Shown here piece by piece: positions 27,836 to 36,789 of a stretch of DNA of 64,000 nt. The position numbers and the translations under genes are program-made. Numbering within the stretch: position 1 is the first letter of the stretch; each line of letters opens with the position of its first letter. Origin of the DNA: Bifidobacterium sp. ESL0775 (GTDB lineage Bacteria; Actinomycetota; Actinomycetes; Actinomycetales; Bifidobacteriaceae); assembly GCF_029395475.1 (NCBI RefSeq), contig NZ_CP113917.1:1178001-1242000 (forward strand). Direction: 5' to 3'. The notes beneath the pieces were generated by a model that saw only the letters and a list, made by a program, of their open reading frames with translations, was not told where the DNA came from and searched no databases.

Positions 27836-28687
27836 ATGTTGAGAATTGCCGTGCCCAACAAGGGCATGCTTTCCGAACCTGCATGGAGCCTGTTGAAGGA
27901 AGCCGGGTACCAGCTGCGCACCCAGCCACGCCAATTGGTGGTCGAGGACCACGAAAACGACGTCGAGCTGTTCTATCTGCGTCCATTGGACATCGCCATC
28001 TACGTGGGCCAAGGCGCCATCGACGTCGGCATCACCGGCCGTGACATGCTGCTCAACACCGACACCACCGCCACCGAGGACCTCCCGCTCGGTTTCGGCG
28101 CCTCGACGTTCCGTTTCGCCGCCCCCAAGGACTCGGCGATCACCAAGCTCGAGGACGTCGACGGCAAACGCATCGCCAGCTCCTTCGACAAGCTTGTCCG
28201 CGATTACCTGGCCGCGCACGGCCTTCACGCCGACATCACCCACTTGGATGGCGCCGTCGAATCCTCGGTCCAGCTCGGAGTCGCCGACCTCATCGCCGAT
28301 GTCGTCTCCACCGGAACCACGTTGCGTAACGCTGGCCTGCGAATCTTCGGTGACCCCATCCTCCATTCCGAAGCCATCCTCATCCGCTCGCAGCACGTTT
28401 CCAAGGACGACAAACAACTCGTCATCTTCAAGCGACGGCTGGAAGGCGTGCTCACCGCACGACGCTATGTCATGATGGACTACGATGTGCCGGTCAGCAA
28501 AGTTGGTGCCGCCGCGGCCCTGACGCCAGGGCTGGAAAGCCCGACCATCTCGCCCTTGCACGACCAGCAGTGGTGCGCGGTGCGCGCGATGGTGGAACGC
28601 GAGAAGGTGAATCAGACGATGGACAGGCTCTACGATGTGGGTGCCCGCGCCATCATCGTCACGGCCCTGCAGGCTTCGAGAATCTGA
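27836..28687 (+). CDS. hisG: ATP phosphoribosyltransferase (long form)
   Basis: HisG joins ATP and PRPP in the first, feedback-regulated step of histidine synthesis. The start at 27836 follows AAGGAGG and gives [16 protein letters not shown]. The PRPP-binding loop is [18 protein letters not shown] (about residues 150-167). At 283 residues it is the long type with a C-terminal ACT-like regulatory domain, so no HisZ partner is needed and histidine inhibition is expected. The next gene starts 9 bases later. Confidence 0.95.
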   Translation: MLRIAVPNKGMLSEPAWSLLKEAGYQLRTQPRQLVVEDHENDVELFYLRPLDIAIYVGQGAIDVGITGRDMLLNTDTTATEDLPLGFGASTFRFAAPKDSAITKLEDVDGKRIASSFDKLVRDYLAAHGLHADITHLDGAVESSVQLGVADLIADVVSTGTTLRNAGLRIFGDPILHSEAILIRSQHVSKDDKQLVIFKRRLEGVLTARRYVMMDYDVPVSKVGAAAALTPGLESPTISPLHDQQWCAVRAMVEREKVNQTMDRLYDVGARAIIVTALQASRI

Positions 28688-28696
28688 AACGCGGTC

Positions 28697-29305
28697 ATGA
28701 AACTTCCACTGAATGCCTCCCGTTACAGCCCGGACGCCCGGGACATCTATCTGACGGTCCCGAACCTCATCAGTCTGTTGCGCATCATCTCCATCCCCTT
28801 CATCTCGTGGTTGACGGCTCAGCACAAGATGGTCGCGGCGTTGATTGTCCTAGCGATTTCGGCGGCCAGCGACGGTCTGGATGGCATCATCGCCAGGAAG
28901 TGGAACCAAGTCAGCAAGCTCGGCCAGATCCTCGACCCGATCGCCGACCGGCTGCTCATTTTCTGCAGCATCCTCGCGCTGGGCTGGGCGGGCATCATTC
29001 CTTGGTGGATGCTCTTCATCGTGGGGTTGCGCGACCTGATCCTGCTCATATTGATCTTCGTCCTCGCCCAGCATGATTACGGCCCGTTGCCGGTCCATTT
29101 CGTGGGCAAAGCGGGAACTGCGTTATTGATGATCTCCATCACTGCGCTCATCTTCGCCGATTTGTGGAACAACACCTTCACTCAGATCCTTCACCTGGCC
29201 GCGCTGGCTGCGGGCATCTGGGGCATCGTTCTTTACTGGCTGGCTGGTTACATCTACATTCGCCAAGGCGTCACATTGATACGCCATGACACGGGCAAGC
29301 GATGA
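28697..29305 (+). CDS. CDP-alcohol phosphatidyltransferase (PgsA-like)
   Basis: This membrane enzyme of 202 residues exchanges CMP of CDP-diacylglycerol for an alcohol, probably glycerol-3-phosphate. The family signature D-G-x2-A-R-x8-G-x3-D-x3-D is present as DGLDGIIARKWNQVSKLGQ followed by ILDPIADR (about residues 57-84). Five to six membrane helices are visible. It heads the block phosphatidyltransferase-DUF881-sbp-DUF881-FHA-MerR, which matches mycobacterial Rv1822-Rv1828 (pgsA2 first). The alcohol acceptor cannot be told from sequence. The stop overlaps the next start (ATGA). Confidence 0.85.
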   Translation: MKLPLNASRYSPDARDIYLTVPNLISLLRIISIPFISWLTAQHKMVAALIVLAISAASDGLDGIIARKWNQVSKLGQILDPIADRLLIFCSILALGWAGIIPWWMLFIVGLRDLILLILIFVLAQHDYGPLPVHFVGKAGTALLMISITALIFADLWNNTFTQILHLAALAAGIWGIVLYWLAGYIYIRQGVTLIRHDTGKR

Positions 29306-30285
29306 CGAACTTCGAGCGGGAGCCACTGTCCTTTGCCGTGGGAGTCGATGAACTGCCCAGCAAGCGCCGCGCGGTCTTTTCCAAGGCCGTGGCCGGTCTG
29401 GGCCCGTGGCATGCCGACGTCGAGGAAGATGAGCAGGTCCTGGCGCGTCGCCGGCATCGTAAGGTCGATGACGATAGTCTCCGGTTGATCGACGACCTGA
29501 CCAACCGCCCGCTCGACCCGCTGTTCTCCGATGCGTTGCTCACCCAGCAGAAACCACGTTCCACATTCTCGGTGTGGTTCACACGCGTCATCGTGTTCAT
29601 CATCTGCGTGGCCGTGGGCTCGATCGGCAGCGTCTTCGTCCGCCAGCTCAATACGGACCCGCGCAAACAGGTGCGCGCGAGCCTCGTCTCCGAATTGCAG
29701 CAACAGAACACGAGCCTCAACAAGCTCACCACGCAAGTGACGGATTTGCACAGTCAAGTGGTGAAAAAAGCCGATTCCATGCCGGACACCACCGATGACC
29801 CGGTGCTTCAACAAGACGAAATGGCCAACGGTGCGCTCAAGGTCAAAGGCCCCGGCATCGTCATGACCGTGGCCGACCCTATCGCCTCAGCAGGCAAGAA
29901 CGGTGGCCTTGGTCCACGGGATGGCAATGCCAGCAGCCATATCCGTGTGGTCACCGACTCCGACCTGCAGGACATCGTGCTGTTGCTCTGGAAAGCCGGC
30001 GCCGAGGCGATCTCAATTAACGGATACCGCATCGGCGTGTCGACCTCCGTGCGCACCGCCGGCCAGACCATCCTCATCGGGGTGAACCAGGTGGCCAGTC
30101 CCTATAAGATAGAGGCGATAGGGAATCCGAAGGACCTGGCGGACCAGATGGGCAGCGGCTCGCAACCCGAACTGTACCGTTCGCTCAACGCGGCGGGCAT
30201 CAACCCGCAGATCTCGAAATCCCATTCGTTGAAATTGGACGCTGCGGAGGCCGCGAACGTGACCTATGCGAAAAGGAGCAAATGA
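29302..30285 (+). CDS. DUF881 membrane protein (first copy)
   Basis: A 327-residue protein with a long cytoplasmic N-terminus (about 90 residues, highly charged), one membrane helix (about 92-112), a coiled-coil-like LQQQNTSLNKLTTQVTDLHS, and the extracellular DUF881 domain. Typical blocks are GPGIVMTVADP, LLLWKAGAEAISINGYRI and an ST(S/A)VRTAG-type strand. It corresponds to mycobacterial Rv1823. The function is unknown; the gene context with FHA and MerR proteins suggests envelope or growth control. It overlaps both neighbours by four bases. Confidence 0.85.
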   Translation: MTNFEREPLSFAVGVDELPSKRRAVFSKAVAGLGPWHADVEEDEQVLARRRHRKVDDDSLRLIDDLTNRPLDPLFSDALLTQQKPRSTFSVWFTRVIVFIICVAVGSIGSVFVRQLNTDPRKQVRASLVSELQQQNTSLNKLTTQVTDLHSQVVKKADSMPDTTDDPVLQQDEMANGALKVKGPGIVMTVADPIASAGKNGGLGPRDGNASSHIRVVTDSDLQDIVLLLWKAGAEAISINGYRIGVSTSVRTAGQTILIGVNQVASPYKIEAIGNPKDLADQMGSGSQPELYRSLNAAGINPQISKSHSLKLDAAEAANVTYAKRSK

Positions 30286-30617
30286 TGGCGGCAGTGCTTG
30301 GTTTGATCATCGGGGTCATCATCGGCATCTTCGTGAAGCCGGACATTCCCATCGTCCTGCAACCCTATTTGCCCATCATGGTGGTGGCTGCCTTGGACGC
30401 CTTGTTGGGTGCGGCGAGGGCGTATTTTGAGCGCTCGTTCTCCGACAAGGTCTTCGTCATCTCCTTCATCTCCAACGTCCTGACGGCGACCCTGCTCGTC
30501 TTGCTCGGCAACCAGCTCGGCGTCGGCTCCCAGCTGCAAACCGCCGTCATCGTCGTGCTCGGCATACGAATCTTCTCCAACGTTTCCGCTATACGCCGGT
30601 TCATTTTCAAGGGCTGA
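30285..30617 (+). CDS. sbp: Small basic protein Sbp (DUF1290)
   Basis: A 110-residue membrane protein with three to four helices that matches the Sbp/DUF1290 family (Bacillus sbp next to ftsAZ; mycobacterial Rv1824). Seen: VLGLIIGVIIGIFVKPDIP, ALDALLGAARAYFERSF and GIRIFSNVSAIRRF. SD AAAGGAG sits at the right distance from the ATG at 30285; an ATG at 30282 is in frame but too close. It is flanked on both sides by DUF881 genes. Its function is not known in any organism to my knowledge. Confidence 0.88.
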   Translation: MAAVLGLIIGVIIGIFVKPDIPIVLQPYLPIMVVAALDALLGAARAYFERSFSDKVFVISFISNVLTATLLVLLGNQLGVGSQLQTAVIVVLGIRIFSNVSAIRRFIFKG

Positions 30618-30623
30618 TGGACC

Positions 30624-31439
30624 ATGGAACACAACAAGACGCATGACATCCTGAACCGCATGCACATCCAGCATGCGCAGGATAAGGAGAACGACCGGAC
30701 CGACACCGGTTCCTTCCCCGTGGTCAGGAAAAAACCGCCACGCCAAATCGGGGGAGGCATCGCCTCGCGGCTCATGACCAGCCTGCTCATCGTGTTTCTG
30801 TGCGCGTTTCTCGGCTTTGGTTATGCCATCCAGCTCAACAACAAGACCTCGAGCTATGAGACGATGAGCGAGGAGGAACTCACCCGGCTCATCAGCGAGA
30901 CGAGTACACAGGTCCAGAACCTCCAGCAGCGCAAGACCGAGCTCACCGGCCAGCTCAACTCGCTCAAGGCCGCCGCGGACAAGCAGCAGGAGGCCCAGCG
31001 CATCGCCAAGGAGAACGAGGACACCAGCGGCATTCTCTCCGGCAGGTTGCCGGCCGAAGGTAAGGGCGTCATCATCACCATCTCGCAGGGCTCCAAGGAG
31101 AACATCGACGCCGCGACCATGTTCCAGTTGCTGGAGGAGCTGCGCAACGCCGGCGTCGAAGTCATGGCCTTGGACAACGTGCGCGTGGTCACCTCCACCT
31201 ACGTCACCGACACGAAAAAGGGCCTGGAATGCGACGGGCAGAAGCTCAAGACCCCGTATACCGTCAAGGCCATCGGCGACCCGCAGAACCTGCAGAACGC
31301 CGTCAACATCGCGGGCGGCGTCGGCTCGCGGTTCAAGGTGAAATTCGGCGCCGACGTCACCGTGACACCCTCGGATAGTGTAGATATCAGCGAGACTCGC
31401 GACGTTGGACAATATCAGTACGCGAAAACGGTAGAATAG
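30624..31439 (+). CDS. DUF881 membrane protein (second copy)
   Basis: A 271-residue protein with a charged N-terminus of about 50 residues, a membrane helix (about 50-72), a coiled coil over about 85-125 (EELTRLISETSTQVQNLQQR begins it), and a DUF881 domain with GKGVIITISQG, LRNAGVEVMALDNVRVV and PYTVKAIGDPQNLQ. It corresponds to Rv1825. Compared with the first copy, the linker is a longer coiled coil, which suggests homo- or heterodimers of the two DUF881 proteins. It lies six bases after sbp and ends four bases before the FHA gene. Confidence 0.85.
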   Translation: MEHNKTHDILNRMHIQHAQDKENDRTDTGSFPVVRKKPPRQIGGGIASRLMTSLLIVFLCAFLGFGYAIQLNNKTSSYETMSEEELTRLISETSTQVQNLQQRKTELTGQLNSLKAAADKQQEAQRIAKENEDTSGILSGRLPAEGKGVIITISQGSKENIDAATMFQLLEELRNAGVEVMALDNVRVVTSTYVTDTKKGLECDGQKLKTPYTVKAIGDPQNLQNAVNIAGGVGSRFKVKFGADVTVTPSDSVDISETRDVGQYQYAKTVE

Positions 31440-31443
31440 AACC

Positions 31444-31884
31444 ATGACTAATCCGATTCCAAGCGCGGGAGAGACGACCATTATCGGCCTGCCCGCTGTC
31501 AATATCCCTGTCACCTCCGCTGGAGACCGTCCGCTGACGCAGGAGGACCTCGACACCATCACCAAGCTTTCGCCGGGTTCGGCGTTGCTGATTTCCACCA
31601 GGGGAGCGGTGTCCGGCTCGCGTTACCTGCTCGATGAGGACGAGGTCAGCGTCGGCCGCGACCCTCATGCGGACATCCTGCTGGACGATTCCACGGTCTC
31701 CCGTGCCCACGCGGTGTTTCGTCGTGTTGGCGACACTTTCGAGGTGGTCGATGCCGGCAGCCTTAACGGCACGTATGTCAACCGCCAGCGCGTCGATCGC
31801 GCGACGCTCCACAACGGTGACGAGATCATGATAGGGAAGTTCCGTCTCGTGTTCTTCGCACCGAACGCCGCGCCCGTGAAGTGA
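31444..31884 (+). CDS. garA: GarA/OdhI-like FHA regulator
   Basis: A 146-residue cytoplasmic protein with an N-terminal phosphoacceptor segment GETTIIGLP (the Thr-Thr pair that Ser/Thr kinases modify in GarA and OdhI) and one FHA domain (about 53-140) with VGRDPHADILLDDSTVSRAH and AGSLNGTYVNRQ. In relatives the unphosphorylated form inhibits 2-oxoglutarate-using enzymes and the phosphorylated form folds back on its FHA domain. Bifidobacteria lack a full citric acid cycle, so the client may be glutamate metabolism or another process. Position matches Rv1827. Confidence 0.85.
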   Translation: MTNPIPSAGETTIIGLPAVNIPVTSAGDRPLTQEDLDTITKLSPGSALLISTRGAVSGSRYLLDEDEVSVGRDPHADILLDDSTVSRAHAVFRRVGDTFEVVDAGSLNGTYVNRQRVDRATLHNGDEIMIGKFRLVFFAPNAAPVK

Positions 31885-31948
31885 AGTTCGCGCTGAGGTA
31901 CTTGAGAACTCGATAATCGAACTCACGTTGATGATGGATGGGAGGAAC

Positions 31949-32632
31949 ATGGCAACGAACGTCAATCACATGGCGTCATCCGCCGCTGGTTCCTTGCCTG
32001 ATTCCGTTGCTCAGACGCATAATTCGTCGCGCGGATCCGTTCAGTCGGTCGATCTGGTGCAGGGGGAGTTGTTCTCCGAAACCGGTGACGAGGATGTGAC
32101 GAGAGGCTATCGTGGGACTGTTGCCTCGAAGGTGGCCGGCATCACCTACCGCCAGCTCGATTACTGGGCGCGCAAGCAGATCGTCGTCCCCTCCATCACG
32201 CCCTCGCATGGGTCTGGCTCGCGTAGGCTTTACTCCTTCAAGGACGTCCTCATCCTCGCCGTTTCCAAGAAACTGCTGGACACGGGCGTCAACCTGCAGA
32301 ACGTCACCGCGGCCATCGCTTTCCTCTCGCGCCACAAGACTGCTGAACTCGAGCACATGACCATCATCTGCGACGGCCAGGATGTCAAGGAATGCGAGAG
32401 CGGCGACGAGGTGTTGAGATTGATCGACCAGGGCACGGCCGTGTTCGCGGTTTCGGTGGGGAAGTTGTGGCACCAGGTCGAACAGGACCTGGAGAACGAG
32501 AAATACGTCGACGTGACGCCTACGTCCGAGACGGCCTCCGCATTGCCCATCTCGCCCATCGACGATATCGCCGCCGCCAGAATGCGCGAGAAGCTCGAGG
32601 CCCAACGTCTCGAACGCCAGCTGCAGCATTGA
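31949..32632 (+). CDS. MerR-family transcriptional regulator (Rv1828-like)
   Basis: The start is ATG 31949 after GGAGG (31941-31945). The 227-residue protein has a polar N-terminal stretch of about 50 residues, then a MerR winged helix with GITYRQLDYWARKQIVVPS and GSRRLYSFKDVLILAVSKKL (about residues 62-105). A dimerisation coil and a C-terminal domain of unknown ligand follow. It corresponds to Rv1828, next to garA. There is no obvious Cys set for metal sensing. It presumably controls its own block, since it closes the operon. Confidence 0.85.
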   Translation: MATNVNHMASSAAGSLPDSVAQTHNSSRGSVQSVDLVQGELFSETGDEDVTRGYRGTVASKVAGITYRQLDYWARKQIVVPSITPSHGSGSRRLYSFKDVLILAVSKKLLDTGVNLQNVTAAIAFLSRHKTAELEHMTIICDGQDVKECESGDEVLRLIDQGTAVFAVSVGKLWHQVEQDLENEKYVDVTPTSETASALPISPIDDIAAARMREKLEAQRLERQLQH

Positions 32633-32724
32633 TTACTGTTTGTACGTTGATTATTATCTAGAACTGTCATTTTACAATATTTCGTGAGAGTATTTTGAAA
32701 GTTTCTTTTTCGATCGGAGAACAG

Positions 32725-33102
32725 ATGGCCTTGATGCCCGGATTCCTTTGGATTTTCGCTCTGCTGTGGGCGGTGGCGATCTGTGCGATCTGCATCGTCA
32801 AAGGCGCGTTGCGCAAGAAAAGCGACCATAGGCCAGTCAAGACCGTGCCATGGTCCGTCATCCTTATGCATGTGTTCTCGTTGATCCTGTGCTGTGCGCC
32901 ATACGCCGTCTACAAGCTCAACAGAGCCCAGATCCAAGTCTCGACGCGTCACTGGTACGCGTCGCTAGGCATTCCATCAGCCATCGTCCTAGGCGTTTTC
33001 TTCGTCGCCGAGCTGGTCCTGATGTTCCTGCAAGCCAGGCGTGCCCAACGTGACATCGTCGACGATGTTCTGTCCAACCATCATCACGTAACTAAACAGT
33101 AG
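32725..33102 (+). CDS. Small hypothetical membrane protein
   Basis: Chosen start ATG 32725, five bases after CGGAGA. The 125-residue product has three predicted membrane helices (about 6-27, 42-62 and 79-101) and a His-rich end (SNHHHVTKQ). I do not recognise a family. The upstream gap (32633-32724) is AT-rich and could hold a promoter. It is convergent with rbpA; the triple-hairpin region starts 14 bases after its stop. Confidence 0.6.
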   Translation: MALMPGFLWIFALLWAVAICAICIVKGALRKKSDHRPVKTVPWSVILMHVFSLILCCAPYAVYKLNRAQIQVSTRHWYASLGIPSAIVLGVFFVAELVLMFLQARRAQRDIVDDVLSNHHHVTKQ

Positions 33103-33115
33103 AAGTGTTACGCGA

Positions 33116-33268
33116 GCGGTTATGTAAGCAAGTGAAGCTTGGTATATAACCGCGAGACGCTGGAAACGTACTGGTGGTGGGGTTGCGTCACGTTATGTAA
33201 GCCAGGCGCAGCTTGGGTATATAACGTGACGACGTTATGTCAGATTTCTTTGAAATCTGACATAACGT
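33116..33268. repeat. Three consecutive hairpins, two sharing one core
   Basis: Hairpin A is 33116-33153, B is 33186-33231, C is 33232-33268. A and B share TTATGTAAGC on the left and AGCTTGG(G)TATATAA on the right, 73 bases apart. Their outer stems differ (GCGG/CCGC against CGTCACG/CGTGACG) but stay paired. C is a 17-bp perfect stem with a TTT loop. The ACGTTATGT left arm of B could also pair with the right arm of C. None has a T-tract. The rest of the 432-base gap, to about 33450, is AT-rich and shows no gene. Confidence 0.7.
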
Positions 33269-33452
33269 ACATTATCGGATTTACCATTACCATTAACCAG
33301 TTACGTGCCAGCTGAGTTTCTGCTCTATTTGTATTCCATTGTTCTGAATGACTTCCAGCAACATCGCCCAACATTTTCACACGATATTTCGGTTCACGAA
33401 TTTTCAAACTTTTCTCATCGCGATTCTAAGAGACACGCACACAAATCCAAAT

Positions 33453-33495
33453 ACAAAAAACGGTGACCACTTGATCATTCAAGCAGTCACCGTTC
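33453..33495 (-). terminator. Terminator of rbpA
   Basis: AACGGTGAC at 33459-33467 pairs with GTCACCGTT at 33486-33494, with an inner CTTGA/TCAAG helix. On the minus strand a T-run (complement of 33455-33460) follows the stem, 40 bases after the rbpA stop. Confidence 0.8.
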
Positions 33496-33534
33496 GAAAA
33501 TTATTTGTTCAATCGAACCGAGCGCAAAATCAAC

Positions 33535-33882
33535 TCACTCGTAATCCGGGAACCAGCCTTCGCGATGCATCTTCAAGCGTTTGTCAAGCAGTTCCTTGAG
33601 CTCGTCTTCAGTGCGGCGTTCCATAAGCATGTCCCAATGCGTACGTGTCGGCTTCTTGATCTCGTCGATCTCGTCCGGATCGGCATCGTCGCGCTTGGCG
33701 ACCTCGCCGCAACGGCATTCCCATTCCGCAGGAACCTCGGCGCCTTCGGCGAACGGAAGAATCGTACGATGGCCTTTCGGGCATACGTACGTCACATCGG
33801 TCCTTGCCGCAAAATCAACATTTTCATCGGATTCGAGTGATTTGGCTCCGATACTCATACCGCGCAGGCTGCGTTCCGCCAT
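33535..33882 (-). CDS. rbpA: RNA polymerase-binding protein RbpA
   Basis: RbpA is an actinobacterial essential factor that binds RNA polymerase and group 1/2 sigma factors and stabilises the open complex. The 115-residue protein has RSLRGMSIGAKSLESDE at the N-terminus, a zinc-like core (CPKGHRTILPF then WECRCG), the basic linker and a C-terminal sigma-interaction helix with THWDMLMERRTEDELKELL. The start at 33882 follows an AAGGAG site. It confirms that the host is an actinobacterium. Confidence 0.96.
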   Translation of the reverse strand: MAERSLRGMSIGAKSLESDENVDFAARTDVTYVCPKGHRTILPFAEGAEVPAEWECRCGEVAKRDDADPDEIDEIKKPTRTHWDMLMERRTEDELKELLDKRLKMHREGWFPDYE

Positions 33883-33967
33883 ACATTCTCCTTGTCAATT
33901 ATCTATTTCTAAAGTACAGAACAGTTCGGACGATTGGATTATTCCCGGACTCGGGCCATGGCGAACG

Positions 33968-36706
33968 TCAGTCCACGCCGGAATACGCCACGATGCCACG
34001 GTTGATGAGCTGGTTCGCCTTCCTGGCAGCCTCGGCCAGATGAGGGTCATCGTTGTCGTAGTACGGCCCTGCCGAGGCGATCTGCTGGAGGATGTCGGAA
34101 AGGCGTTTGGCGTTGCGCACGAAATCGCCGCCAGTCAGCTCGGTGCCATGCAGGATTTGAGCGAGGTCCTCTCCCCTGGCCCAGTCATACATCACATCGA
34201 CCAGACCGAAGTCAAGCGGCTCCAACTCGTCCAGATCGGCGTCCTCGCGCATCATCTCCACATCGGCGAAGACCTCTCTCAATCCGCTGCAAGCCTGCGC
34301 GATGGGGCCACCTGGACCACCGGGGTAGCGGCGTGGCTCGCTGTCCCCTCCCCTGCGTGCCTGGTACACCAACGATGACAACGCCGCGGCGAGTTCCTCT
34401 GGCTCCAGCCCGTCGAGGAATCCGTCGGTGATGGCCTCAGAGAGCACAAGATCGTACTCGCTGTAAAGATGCCTCAGCAATTGGCCACGCAACGTGAGTT
34501 GGTAGTCGCGGCCATGCTCTTGCGATTCGGTCTCTGGAGTGTCGGAAACAGTTGGATCCATGGCCTTATCGACGCTGTTGGCGTTTTGTTTGGTGTCGTT
34601 AGCGGCTTCAATCTGATGGCTATCATCGTTCGTTTCCTTGAGATAGCCCAGTGATGAAAGGACGTTGCAGATCTGGTCGAATTGCCGTGCTACGGAACCG
34701 GTACGGGATTCGTAACGGCCTTTGATGCGCCGCAGTTCCTTGGACTCACGCAACCAGCGGTGACCCCACTTGAGGTGGTTCTGAAAGTCCGGGCATGACT
34801 TGCAGGGGTGGTCGCTTTCCTGCGCCTTCAGTTGCTCAATCTGCCGGTCCAACGTGAGGAACGCCTTGGTGCGTTCTTGGTCACTGTTGAAGTTCCGGCG
34901 CTTCAAATGCCGCCGCTCATCCTTCTGCAGGTAGGAAAGACGCTGGCGCAGGGTCATGAATTCCTTGAAATCACCTTGCGAGCACTTGAACGCCTTTTCG
35001 TATCCCTCGACCGCATGCTCCAAGGTGTGAATGCGGGAAACCAGCTCCTCGGCCGACTCGTTGGCCTCCCATTGGGCGAACGAATGGTCGAGCGTGTCGC
35101 GGGCGGTGGTGTAGCTGCTGGAGTTGAGCAGGTTGACGGCCATGTTGAACGTCGGCTTGAAGCTCGAATGCAGCGGATAGACGCGTTTGCTGGAAAGCGA
35201 GGCGGCGGTGGCCGGAACGAAGTCGCGGTGATCGACGATGACGGCGTGTCCGATGGTATCGATGCCGCGCCTGCCGGCGCGTCCGGTGAGCTGGGTGTAT
35301 TCGCCGGGAGTCAGGGTGACATGGTCGACGCCGTTGAATTTCTCGAGTTTCTCGATGACCACGCAACGGGCCGGCATGTTGATGCCCAAGGCCAGCGTCT
35401 CAGTGGCGAAGACCATCTTGACCAGGCCCTCTTCGAAAAGCCGTTCGACAATCTGCCGGAAAAGCGCCACCATGCCCGCGTGGTGAGGCGCGAAGCCTTC
35501 CTCGAGCGCATAACGGAAACGCGCAAAGCCCAACGCCTTGAGGTCGGCGTGGTCGAGCTCGCCTTCGACCATCTCATCGACGATGGCACGGATACGCTTC
35601 ACCTCGTCCTTGGTGGTCAGTTCCAGGCCTGCCCGCAGGCACTGCTCGACCGCCTCGTCGCAGCCGTTCCGCGAGAAGATGAAGTAGATGCCCGGCAGAA
35701 GGCCCATGAAGTTCAGCTCATCGACCACGGCCCAGCGACGTGGTGTGTAACGGCGCACCTGGCCTGTCCTGTGTCGGTTCTCCGCTCCCCTGCGATGCCG
35801 GTTTCTGCCGCCACGGCGCTCTTCGTGTGCCTTTGAGGCGGCCTTTCGATCGAGCTGGTCGAGGCGGTCGACGAGTTTGGCGTTGAGCTTGTCGGTCTGC
35901 ACGCCGTCCTTGCTGTGCCGGTACAGGTCGAACAGCTCTGGTTCGTGGTTCTCGTCGGACTGGACCATCACGTGCTGCTCGAGCGGCACCGGACGCTTCT
36001 CCGAGACGACCAGCTTGGTGGCGCCGCGCACGGATTCAATCCACGAGCAAAAATCCTCCACGTTCGAGACCGTCGCCGAAAGACCGACGATCTTCATCGT
36101 CTTCGGCAGATGGATGATGACCTCTTCCCACACCGGCCCGCGGAACTTGTCGGCCAGATAATGCACCTCATCGAGGATCACGTAGCGCAGGGCGCGCAGC
36201 GTTTCGGATCTCTCGTAAAGCATGTTGCGCAGCACTTCGGTGGTCATCACCACGAGATTCGCCTCCGAGTTGATGGAGGTGTCCCCGGTCAGCAAACCGA
36301 CGTGATCGGCGCCATACAGGTTGACCAGGTCATGGTATTTCTGGTTGCTCAGCGCCTTGATCGGTGTGGTGTAGAACGCCTTGACGTTCTTCTCCTGCGC
36401 CAGGTGCATGGCGAAATCGGCGACGATGGTCTTTCCCGCACCCGTGGGCGCCGCGACCAGAACGTTCTTTCCCGCCTCAAGTGCCTCGTTGGCCTCTATT
36501 TGGAAGGGATCGAGCTCGAACGGCAATGTCCTCGCGAATCGCGCGGCCTCGGAACGCTCATAGGAGCTGTGTTTTTTGAACACCGCGTAGCGCTGCGACG
36601 GCGACAATGGCTGCTCGTCGGCCGGTTCTTCGTGGACTGAACGGTCGAGGTCCTCCGAATCGAGAGCTTGATGCTTTTTGTGGCGGTAATGATGTGAATG
36701 ACTCAT
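33968..36706 (-). CDS. helY: Ski2-like DEAD/DEAH-box RNA helicase HelY
   Basis: A superfamily 2 helicase of 912 residues, related to Mtr4/Ski2. Walker A is APTGAGKT (residues 86-93) and Walker B is DEVH (179-182). Motif Ia TTPIKALSNQKY, motif III LSATVSN, motif V/VI with GINMPAR and QLTGRAGRRGID follow. A helical-bundle C-terminal region completes it. It probably unwinds RNA in turnover or processing. In mycobacteria helY is linked to pafBC, as here (pafBC lies 2.5 kb upstream). The ATG at 36706 has no clear SD. Confidence 0.92.
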   Translation of the reverse strand: MSHSHHYRHKKHQALDSEDLDRSVHEEPADEQPLSPSQRYAVFKKHSSYERSEAARFARTLPFELDPFQIEANEALEAGKNVLVAAPTGAGKTIVADFAMHLAQEKNVKAFYTTPIKALSNQKYHDLVNLYGADHVGLLTGDTSINSEANLVVMTTEVLRNMLYERSETLRALRYVILDEVHYLADKFRGPVWEEVIIHLPKTMKIVGLSATVSNVEDFCSWIESVRGATKLVVSEKRPVPLEQHVMVQSDENHEPELFDLYRHSKDGVQTDKLNAKLVDRLDQLDRKAASKAHEERRGGRNRHRRGAENRHRTGQVRRYTPRRWAVVDELNFMGLLPGIYFIFSRNGCDEAVEQCLRAGLELTTKDEVKRIRAIVDEMVEGELDHADLKALGFARFRYALEEGFAPHHAGMVALFRQIVERLFEEGLVKMVFATETLALGINMPARCVVIEKLEKFNGVDHVTLTPGEYTQLTGRAGRRGIDTIGHAVIVDHRDFVPATAASLSSKRVYPLHSSFKPTFNMAVNLLNSSSYTTARDTLDHSFAQWEANESAEELVSRIHTLEHAVEGYEKAFKCSQGDFKEFMTLRQRLSYLQKDERRHLKRRNFNSDQERTKAFLTLDRQIEQLKAQESDHPCKSCPDFQNHLKWGHRWLRESKELRRIKGRYESRTGSVARQFDQICNVLSSLGYLKETNDDSHQIEAANDTKQNANSVDKAMDPTVSDTPETESQEHGRDYQLTLRGQLLRHLYSEYDLVLSEAITDGFLDGLEPEELAAALSSLVYQARRGGDSEPRRYPGGPGGPIAQACSGLREVFADVEMMREDADLDELEPLDFGLVDVMYDWARGEDLAQILHGTELTGGDFVRNAKRLSDILQQIASAGPYYDNDDPHLAEAARKANQLINRGIVAYSGVD

Positions 36707-36789
36707 GAAAGTGAAACTGTCGATTTATAGAGGATGGATGGGTTCTGAAGCTTTGGCGCATTTGACGCAAACAGCTTCAAGCCGGCCAT

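Noticed and set aside
33116..33268. CRISPR array
   Set aside because: There are only two related units with internal symmetry, no constant-length spacers and no cas genes.
34808..35836. 342-codon plus-strand frame inside helY
   Set aside because: It is antisense to conserved helicase motifs, with shadow-type composition and no recognisable domain.
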